Positions 9,824 to 16,576 of a stretch of DNA of 64,000 nucleotides are shown here, in pieces; position 1 is the stretch's first letter; every line of letters begins with the position of its first letter. Where the stretch lies: positions 186,001 through 250,000 of the forward strand of contig OX595985.1 of the NCBI GenBank assembly GCA_951394045.1. The letters run 5' to 3'. The position numbers and the translations under genes were made by a program. Under the pieces are notes generated by a model. That model saw only the letters and a program-made list of their open reading frames with translations. It was not told where the DNA came from and ran no database searches. This stretch comes from Nitzschia sp. DOCU1. Taxonomy: Eukaryota; Bacillariophyta; Bacillariophyceae; Bacillariales; Bacillariaceae.

Positions 9824-11902
9824 TTAGTGTTGACGGCTGTTCCCCCCCGGATTGGGAGCAGCTGGAGGCGGAGGAATTGCAACATCAGTCATCTCAGTAT
9901 CGTAAGAACGATCAGGAGATCGAGCGGGCGCAGCGTTTGGACCAGGCCGATCCGGCGATTGCACTGGATGATTGGATCGCTTGCGAGCTTCGCTGGGCGG
10001 AGGTGGAACTTTCTTTGGCGTTTGTGGAAGACTCGGAGCAGGAGCGGGAGGCGGAGGCATAGTACCCGAAGGAGCGGAAGCATCAGAGGGACCCGAAGGA
10101 GCAGGAGCAGAAGAAAGAGCAGTAGGAGGGGCTTGAGCAGGAGCGGCCTGAAGATGAGGCACAATGGCTTGCATCATTTGCAACATCATATCCATTTGAC
10201 GATTCGTCGTCTCGGCTTGGCGCATTTGAAATTCTTGTTGTTGCTTGTGAAATTCCGCTTGTTCCCGCATCATTTGCGACATCTGCTCGGACTGACGACT
10301 TAGCACGGATTCAAAGTTCGAAATCATCGTACTAACAGCATCAGAGTGAATACTGCGGCCTCCAGTAGAGCGGCCGGCAACGGACGAGTCGTCAATGGTA
10401 GTAGCAACAGTGGCTTTCGTAGCAGTAGATTTTCCAAATTTCACAGCTGTAGCATAAGTGTTGGAGGTAGCGGGAGTGCTAACCGAAACAGCATCCGAGG
10501 AAGCGGCGGGGGCAGCAGCGGCAGCAGCAGCAGCAGCGGCTTCTGCCTGGACCGCAGAAAGATCAAAGAGACTTGGAGCGGGACGGGCCGTCTTAGCTGG
10601 GGACGGATTGGGCGTTGCCAATACACGTTCGGACGCGTTGACCTTGGCCATGACAGCATTGACGCGGTCTTGCTGACTGACAGAGGGAGTGGAAAGAAAT
10701 TGCAGATGCGGCCACTGACTGTAGTGGCGCAAGTAGTCGTCACTAGCCATCTGGCGGAAAGTCTCGCGAAAGAATTGTTGGAGAACCGACTCGGCCTGAG
10801 CATACTTGTCAGCATGAACCACCAGCAAATGGCGCCCATTGCGGCCCGTAGACTCCGTAACTTCAATCGAATGAAAGAAGCCCGACGCCACAAATTGCTC
10901 GCGCATGGTAACTTGCGAATTAGGCATAACCAAATCCCAAGCACTCGGATGAAGATGCAACACAGACATGGAATTGAGCTTGTGGACAAACACATTGTGA
11001 TTGCCCACGAGTTTGGCAAAATTATCAGCACCGCATTGCTTTTCGAAGCCAATCGGAATGAACTCAAACTTGAAAGCGTTGGCAGGAATCCTCAGGATCA
11101 GTTTCTTAAGGAAGCCCAGCGTTTTCCTCGTGCAACAGAGAGCTACAGCGTCGACTGACATGCCATTCGAAAATTGAACCATGCGATTCGCAGCGAAAAC
11201 TTCGGGAATCTCAAGCGAGGTTGCATCAGGATAAAGCTTGGCCAAATGCTCTTGCATATCCTCATCGAGTTGGATGCATCGAAGAACGTCTTGAGCTTGA
11301 GCAGTAAGCGTAGGGCGGTGCGTCATGGAGGCATGGGCGTACAGCCACCAGCCAATGACAGCAGTTTCCTTGGATTTAATCTCCTCGCTATCGATAAAAA
11401 TCGAGTTATCCTCCAAAAAGGTGCGAATCTTTTTCTTCAACGCGTCGATGCTATCACGGCCAGAATAGCGATGAGTGATACGAGTGACAGTGATGCCCTG
11501 GTCTCGCAAACGAGTCTCACTGCGGTGGAAGAAATTCTTGTGGTCGAATTCAGTCTTTGGATAACCTTGCAAAGAGCTGAATGGCGCGGGCTGTTTCTCG
11601 GAATTTTTGTTCGTTGGCATGAAGGTCAAAGGATATTCGGCGGATTGAATGAGCTGCTCTAGAAGCTGGAAATGCAACTGAGCAAGGTTAACACTTTCCA
11701 TGCCGGCGTCGGACGCCATATCGCGGCGAAATTTTACCACAAACTCTACTTCTCGCTCGTTCTCAGCAACTACGCCATCTTTCGCTCCGGTTCCTTCGCT
11801 AGTCGCTCCAGCAATGTTAGAAGGACTATTGCCGGTGGGAGGCACCTGCCCAGATGCCCCCGGGTCGTCAGGAGGACGATCGAAAGGGTTGACCATGGTC
11901 AT
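9824..11902 (-). CDS. Retrotransposon ORF1 protein (692 aa)
   Basis: Starts at ATG 11902, 79 nt inside the element, and ends at TAA 9826-9824, eight nt before the first annotated ORF2 codon. The N-terminal two thirds is a globular region with no motif I recognise. It is followed by an alanine run (near residues 455-470), a Met/Gln-rich probable coiled coil (QMSQMMREQAEF... to MMLQMMQAI, about residues 555-600) and a Pro/Ser-rich tail with SPDR motifs. There is no CCHC zinc knuckle. By position it should be the nucleic-acid-binding, RNP-forming protein of a LINE, with the coiled coil giving oligomerisation; that role is inferred from the family. The antisense open stretch at 10346-11158 looks like a composition shadow. 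Confidence 0.85.
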   Translation of the reverse strand: MTMVNPFDRPPDDPGASGQVPPTGNSPSNIAGATSEGTGAKDGVVAENEREVEFVVKFRRDMASDAGMESVNLAQLHFQLLEQLIQSAEYPLTFMPTNKNSEKQPAPFSSLQGYPKTEFDHKNFFHRSETRLRDQGITVTRITHRYSGRDSIDALKKKIRTFLEDNSIFIDSEEIKSKETAVIGWWLYAHASMTHRPTLTAQAQDVLRCIQLDEDMQEHLAKLYPDATSLEIPEVFAANRMVQFSNGMSVDAVALCCTRKTLGFLKKLILRIPANAFKFEFIPIGFEKQCGADNFAKLVGNHNVFVHKLNSMSVLHLHPSAWDLVMPNSQVTMREQFVASGFFHSIEVTESTGRNGRHLLVVHADKYAQAESVLQQFFRETFRQMASDDYLRHYSQWPHLQFLSTPSVSQQDRVNAVMAKVNASERVLATPNPSPAKTARPAPSLFDLSAVQAEAAAAAAAAAAPAASSDAVSVSTPATSNTYATAVKFGKSTATKATVATTIDDSSVAGRSTGGRSIHSDAVSTMISNFESVLSRQSEQMSQMMREQAEFHKQQQEFQMRQAETTNRQMDMMLQMMQAIVPHLQAAPAQAPPTALSSAPAPSGPSDASAPSGTMPPPPAPAPSLPQTPKKVPPPPSEARKRSNHPVQSPDRPGPNAAPARSPDRSYDTEMTDVAIPPPPAAPNPGGNSRQH

Positions 11903-11981
11903 CGCTTTTCGCGTAAAAACGGGTGTAAATTCTCTACGGCTAAAAATTTAGCAATTCACGTTCGCCTGAACTGAGAATTCT

Positions 11982-12000
11982 AATAGGCACTGTATAGAAA
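11982..12000. repeat. Right target-site duplication of the non-LTR retrotransposon
   Basis: Identical 19-mer to 3598-3616. It lies in coding sequence of paralog 3 (codons FLYSAY). Confidence 0.93.
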
Positions 12001-12780
12001 GAAGTCCCGCTTGGGCACGTGTTGCTTTCGACATTCTAGGATCTGAATGGCAGATATAATGTTCTCGAAACACTTTCTGCCTCCCGGTTCATTCCCCGCA
12101 CAGCACTGTGCATGTCCTAGATTCACAAGAATCGCCAAGGCATGACAAGTTGTCAGGTTGAGATGGGGCCGCCATTGAAAGTCATAAACGAGTTCCCAAA
12201 GCTTGGCTGCCGATTGAATCGAAGGCCGCCGCCCCCCACTTGATGTTGAGCCCCCAGCATGATTCGCCATTAGTACTGACACAAGAGTGGACAGCGCGAG
12301 ATTGTAGAGGGCCAGAAAGGCGAATTGGTTGATCGTAGCTGTTTGAGGGATCTGCAGACAGAAAGGGTGAATTGGAAGTTCAGTTGATCCACCCGTCGGC
12401 GGAGGGGAGGAGAGGAAGTCGCGGGCTGTTTGTTGCGGGGGGAGGCAGCCTTGTAAGCGTTGTTTCAGGGCGTCGTCGACACGATCGTTTTTGATCATAC
12501 TAGCAGTCTCGTGAGTTCCTTCGGACTGACGGAAGACAGCAGACCGTGTATCTGAGAATTGAAGAGGCACGGTGCTCAAAGGCACAAGTCGAGATCCTTC
12601 TTGGTAGAAGACCTCGGGGCCGCTCGCTTGCCGAAGGAGACGATTGGTAGCCGAGAATGCTTCCGTCAATGCTTTCCGAGCGGCCTCAATGTTTCCTTGG
12701 TCGAAGGCTCTAACGGCATCTTCGTGAAGACCAAAGATCCATTGCACTTCTTGGGTGGAGGGGGGCGAGGTTGTTATCAT
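11982..12780 (-). pseudogene. 5' portion of paralog 3, interrupted by the retrotransposon
   Basis: ATG at 12780. Conserved family blocks follow in order: GLHEDAVRAFDQGNIEAARKA, TINQFAFLALYNLALSTL, KLWELVYDFQWRPHLNL, CHALAILVNLGHAQCC, CFENIISAIQILE, VPKRDFFLYSAY. Just after SAY the retrotransposon begins and supplies a TAG, so the present product would be about 266 aa and lack the last 19 residues. The coding part is otherwise intact, so a truncated but stable protein is possible; the missing piece sits 8.4 kb away at 3539-3597. The two older paralogs show that the C-terminal tail is conserved. Confidence 0.88.
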
Positions 12781-13302
12781 GGTTTGTTTGTTCGTCGTTG
12801 AGTAATTGTGAAGTGAGAGGGATGAGTTATGTTTTCTTGGTGCATTCGGGCGACAAATGTTGTTGCTCGCTTAATACGCGAATGACACTACCTGATAGGT
12901 AGCACTTTATTGTTCCTGGCACCGAATGCACCCGAAGCCTATTCCTGCCCACCCATAAGTAATGAATCATCCGCTCGACCGAAGGAGTTAAATAGCTCGA
13001 AAGCTGTTAAGTGGTGAAATCGATTTTGCGGGGGTGCGTCATCCTCTTCGGGGGCATTTGCATTGGCTTCGGGATACTTCATTAGGGCTGGGTTCGAAAA
13101 TCTCCCAGCGAAAAGCGCTCTTTAGTACCCTGATGGAGGCATTTCCATGCCTTGGTATTGCCCTTCCTTTCGACGGTGAAACAAATGCCACAATCCGTCG
13201 CGAGTGGGCCACGTGACAGAAGAGGCTTCTCCTTTCAGCCACTCCGATCAAAACATAAAAGTATTTCTCTCCTGCCCAAAAGCTCTGATTTGAGGCAACG
13301 TA

Positions 13303-13398
13303 TTTCCTCCTAACGTCTGTCATCATACCAAGATCGTTCTATGTTGGGGTTGACTTATTCCGGATTCAATCTTCGATCAGTCATCCCATTGTGACCGG
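13303..13398. repeat. Direct repeat copy A (about 95 bp)
   Basis: Begins ttcctcctaacgtctgtcat and ends near accgg; repeated with scattered differences at 13578-13672. The copies lie about 275 bp apart. Confidence 0.8.
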
Positions 13399-13577
13399 TT
13401 CGCCTCCTCCACAATAGAATTATTGTGGACCAGACGTCTGAGCACCCAGATAGAGAACGGGATCGACGCACCAAGTATCCAATTGTGTTCATTGCCGCAG
13501 CGTTCGCACAGGTTCTCAAATTGTTCTCCCTACCGGTAATAGAGAAACCAGATGGCATTGACATGTCGTCAAGGGAC

Positions 13578-13672
13578 TTCCTCCTAACGTCTGTCATCAT
13601 ACCAAGATCCTTGTATGTTGGGATTATCTCCGGATTCAATCTTCCGATCATCATTCATCCCAATAGTACCGG
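13578..13672. repeat. Direct repeat copy B (about 95 bp)
   Basis: Second copy of 13303-13398. It shares ttcctcctaacgtctgtcat, catcataccaagatc, tatgttggg and ccggattcaatctt; small indels separate the copies. Confidence 0.8.
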
Positions 13673-13683
13673 ATATTTACCCA

Positions 13684-13722
13684 CGAGACTGAATTCGGTC
13701 CCAGAGACCGAATTCAGTCTCG
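13684..13722. repeat. Perfect 17-bp inverted repeat (hairpin, 5-nt loop)
   Basis: The left arm cgagactgaattcggtc (13684-13700) is exactly complementary to gaccgaattcagtctcg (13706-13722), with loop ccaga. It lies 60-100 bp upstream of the split ORF that begins at 13784. Confidence 0.9.
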
Positions 13723-13783
13723 CTTTTACTACTCCCATACCTCTATAACCGTTGAGTTTCAGCAAAAATACCAAATTACATTC

Positions 13784-14278
13784 ATGTTGTATACTTTTAT
13801 ATCTATTGAGCATGCCAATCGTATATGGGGTCTAAGCAGGGGCCACTTCCCAAAGAAGCTCCTTTGTTGGAAAGTTTCACTGCGCGCGACGATCAAAATT
13901 TTCACAAGAATCATGCCTCGTCGGAAGAAGACCATGGGGGTTGGAGCGATTGCTTCGGCCCCAATCAAGATGTTGCATCCATCTGAGCACATGAGAGAAA
14001 GCTTCCCCAATGCTGAGAAGAACCAGCGTCTTGAAAATCTTCTTGTTGTTGGAAAAGAGTTGAAACGAATCCAGGGACGCAATCAAATGGCAATCTGCTT
14101 TCGGCACGATGATTTTGAGGGCATTGTTCTTTATTGCACCCAAAGATATGCAAAAATTGTCACGGAAGGTCCAGCTGAAGGCTACTTTGACGAAAATGCA
14201 GTTGCTGAGAATGTGGAGGAAGAGGCAAAGGACGAGGAAATGATGCTTCCAACTGAAATTGTTGAAGCTGCGCAGAGG
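13784..14278 (+). pseudogene. 5' part of a small ORF split by the LTR retrotransposon
   Basis: ATG at 13784 or, more likely, ATG at 13913 (MPRRKKTMGVG, a basic start). The frame stays open to the insertion point after codon AGG at 14276-14278 and resumes in frame at 19921 beyond the element (see that entry). The undisrupted ORF would be 176 aa from 13913 (219 aa from 13784). Visible features are a basic N-terminus, a central segment NQRLENLLVVGKELKRIQGRN with RHDDF, and a Glu-rich stretch. It may be an N-terminal piece of a DNA-transposon protein, as such short charged ORFs are common in diatom repeats, but I cannot identify it. Confidence 0.7.
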
Positions 14279-14798
14279 TGCAGTAGGCACGATAATGCCT
14301 GAAACGGCGTGACAAGACTAATATGACTAATGTAGACTAACAGGACTAGCTATAACGCATAGCATCCAACATAACATACGTACGTACAAATATATACTGC
14401 CGACGGACGGACACAGAGGCCACGTGACGTCGTCGAGCATGCCAGGTGGCGCGCTTGCGCACAGAAAGTGTGACACACATATATGGTCGGAGCGAGGCGA
14501 CGACTATATCTATCTTGACAACTATCTTGACGCTAGGCGTCAGGACCTAGAGTCATACTATAGATGTTCGAAGGTCATAGGATGCTAGGCGTCACTAGCT
14601 AGAGCAGTCATCAAGAAACACAACACTGCTAGTTAGGGACGGGCATGTCCTACCTTCTTGACAACTATCTTGTCTACTAAGATATATAGTCGTGATCACG
14701 ATCAGATGGGAAGATGGAGTCGATGCAACGATAGATCTAACTTTAAAATAGTCTCACAATTTCCAAAAACAATCTACTGCAGTTTCTAGCCTAGTGCA
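14279..14798 (+). repeat. 5' LTR (520 bp)
   Basis: TG...CA termini, exact same length and apparent sequence as 19397-19916. Internally it has short duplications (cttgacaactatcttg twice, gctaggcgtca twice). Promoter and R/U5 limits cannot be set by eye. Confidence 0.95.
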
Positions 14799-14810
14799 CT
14801 TTGATCAAAG
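14799..14810 (+). promoter_or_regulatory. Palindrome at the expected primer-binding site
   Basis: ctttgatcaaag is a perfect 12-bp palindrome directly after the 5' LTR, where a tRNA primer-binding site starting TGG is usual. No such tRNA 3'-end complement is visible here. Confidence 0.5.
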
Positions 14811-14836
14811 ACTTGTCAGTCTAGAGGATAAGTAAC

Positions 14837-16153
14837 ATGCGTCTCGCTTTCAACTCGTTCGTTGCCGCTCGTGGCGTCATCCCGTTGTACCCGCCTTGCA
14901 AGTGGAAAACTGGCTCGACGGGCTCGTCTGACGGCGCCGGCGACGCCGGTGAGGATGGTTTTCGTTCGGTGAAACTCGAACTTCGTTCCGTTCCTGGGGA
15001 TGCGACCTCCCCAAAATACTCCGAAAAGTTCTATGTGTTTGAGTCGGGAACCCCCGAACAGTGGTGTCGCTGGAAAGACGATCTCGTTAAGGTTTGGACT
15101 TGTTTGAGCCTCACCAGTGGTCCTGATCGTCGCGCGATGACTCTTACGCTTCTCGCGGGTTCGGCGAAGGACACGTTCGAGGAGTATTTCGCTCGTCCCA
15201 GCGTCACTGCGACTGTCGATCATGTGTCTCGTGCGTTGCGTTACGTCGCGGCTCGGTTCTTCCCTGATTATGCCGCTCAGAATCAGACGTCGTACCTCCG
15301 CTACGAGGGTCGTAAGCCTTCAAAGATGTCTGCTCGCGGATTGGCTACTCGCTTGCGTCAGATCAATAAGTGGTTCGATTATTTCCCTCATGACGGTGGC
15401 AATCGTACTGACGTGGTTGATCGCCTGAACGAGACCGAACTGCCCCTGATCTACGAGCGTATGTTGCCTGCCGCGTGGTTGAGTGTTAAGGAGTTGATGT
15501 TCCACGATTATCGCCAGAACCGCTTCAACTTCGAGAAGCAGATTGATTATGCGGAGCAACTTGAAGTGTACGAGATGCGTCACGGTGTCACCGGACTGCT
15601 TGCCTTTGGCTCGAGCAAAGCCAACAAAGGGCGTAAACCCGGGGAAGCTGGCGTCGCCAGTGGAACCAATGCAGGACCCGAATTGGGCACCCTGAACTGC
15701 GGTCGGAAGACGAACCGTGACTCCCCTTCTAAGAAGGGCAATAATGGTAACAACTCAAAGAACTGCCGCTTGCACGGAGAAGGCTGTGGACACAGCGACT
15801 CTGAGTGCAAGGTCTGGCTTAATCATGCGTCTAAGGTCGCTGCGGTCCGTAAGGCCCAGCACCCCAGTACGCTCAAGAAGTCGCCCCACAAAGGGCGCAC
15901 AACTCACAACAAGACTTGGCGTCGCGGAGAATCCAATGGCGCGAACCGCGGAGAACGCACTTTCACTTCTAAGGAGGTCATGGCCATGGTTAAGGCCGCG
16001 CGTGCCAGCGTGGAGAAGAAGGCCCGCGAAGACTCCGACGAAGAGATGGAACTTAACAACATTGAAGAAGACGAGGATGGAATCTTCGAAGAACTAAGCC
16101 CCGAAGATGAGGCTCAGCTTGAGGCCTTCATCAACGAGAACACTAACGAATGA
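14837..16153 (+). CDS. LTR retrotransposon Gag protein (438 aa)
   Basis: ATG at 14837, 39 nt after the 5' LTR. The middle (about residues 60-240) has the helical composition and W/F pattern of a retrotransposon capsid (WCRWKDDLVKVW, DTFEEYFARP, YLRYEGRKPSKMSARGLATRLRQINKWF). A basic linker leads to a nucleocapsid-like zinc knuckle (CRLHGEGCGHSDSEC, near residue 315), followed by an acidic tail. It ends at TGA 16151-16153. After that single stop the same frame stays open through the protease region, so Gag-protease may be joined by stop-codon readthrough; that is inference. Confidence 0.88.
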   Translation: MRLAFNSFVAARGVIPLYPPCKWKTGSTGSSDGAGDAGEDGFRSVKLELRSVPGDATSPKYSEKFYVFESGTPEQWCRWKDDLVKVWTCLSLTSGPDRRAMTLTLLAGSAKDTFEEYFARPSVTATVDHVSRALRYVAARFFPDYAAQNQTSYLRYEGRKPSKMSARGLATRLRQINKWFDYFPHDGGNRTDVVDRLNETELPLIYERMLPAAWLSVKELMFHDYRQNRFNFEKQIDYAEQLEVYEMRHGVTGLLAFGSSKANKGRKPGEAGVASGTNAGPELGTLNCGRKTNRDSPSKKGNNGNNSKNCRLHGEGCGHSDSECKVWLNHASKVAAVRKAQHPSTLKKSPHKGRTTHNKTWRRGESNGANRGERTFTSKEVMAMVKAARASVEKKAREDSDEEMELNNIEEDEDGIFEELSPEDEAQLEAFINENTNE

Positions 16154-16576
16154 TCACACTACACATGTAATAGCGACTTAAGTAATAGGAAACGAATTGT
16201 CGCACAATGCCCCGCCGAATGTCACATTCTTTCTAGTCTACATAGGCCGAAGAAGCGACAGAGAACGCAGCGTTCGCCAGAGGTGCTAATCCTGGTCCCG
16301 TCTACGGTACCTGGAGGCGCGCCAATGGTGTTACGTGGGCTTGTTGACAGTGGTTGTACAGGAACCATCATCCTAAATGACTTCACAGCTCGGCGCAGAA
16401 CCTGGAAGGATCGCACCGGACAGTGGACGACAAAGGGTGGTACATTCTGCACCACAAAGAAGGCAAAAATACCACTGATATTCGCAGACTTCACAAGACA
16501 GAAGCAAATAGAGTGGGAGTGCGCGAGAACTACGATATTATACTCGGTAAGGACATACAACAATACATGGGCTTAG
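16154..16576 (+). CDS. Aspartic protease region in the Gag frame
   Basis: The reading frame of gag continues without a stop from just after the gag TGA to a TAG at 16574-16576. It encodes the retroviral-type aspartic protease signature LVDSGCTGTIIL (about 16338-16373) and QWTTKGGTF...FTRQKQIEWE. The second protease block expected in this family (YDIILGKDI) is found in the next frame, at about 16530, as the N-terminus of the pol frame. The protease therefore straddles a -1 frame change between about 16510 and 16535. Either a programmed frameshift or a small deletion explains this. No ATG opens this stretch. Confidence 0.7.
   Translation, partial: SHYTCNSDLSNRKRIVAQCPAECHILSSLHRPKKRQRTQRSPEVLILVPSTVPGGAPMVLRGLVDSGCTGTIILNDFTARRRTWKDRTGQWTTKGGTFCTTKKAKIPLIFADFTRQKQIEWECARTTILYSVRTYNNTWA

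Larger units (their letters stand above)
3617..11981 (-). mobile_element. Full-length non-LTR (LINE-type) retrotransposon, 8,365 bp
   Basis: The element is bounded by a perfect 19-bp target-site duplication. Read on the minus strand it has a 79-nt 5' leader, ORF1 (11902-9824), ORF2 (9815-3729), a 112-nt 3' UTR and a short simple tail of GTTT units (caaacaaacaaacc on the plus strand at 3617-3630) instead of poly(A). Gene order, the endonuclease-RT-RNase H protein and the variable-length TSD typical of target-primed reverse transcription identify a LINE-type element. Both ORFs are open from end to end and the element is not 5'-truncated, so it looks recent and may be active. It sits in the sense orientation within paralog 3, near the C-terminus. 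Confidence 0.93.
12781..13783. other. Spacer with inverted and direct repeats
   Basis: No supportable gene. It contains an 11-bp inverted repeat (GGTGCATTCGG 12839-12849, complement at 12922-12932) enclosing a CTACCT-GAT-AGGTAG hairpin, a 95-bp direct duplication, and a long perfect hairpin at 13684-13722, all listed separately. Confidence 0.6.

Noticed and set aside
10346..11158. 270-codon plus-strand open frame with Ser/Gly/Arg runs
   Set aside because: Lies antisense to the intact LINE ORF1 and has only low-complexity sequence forced by its codons.
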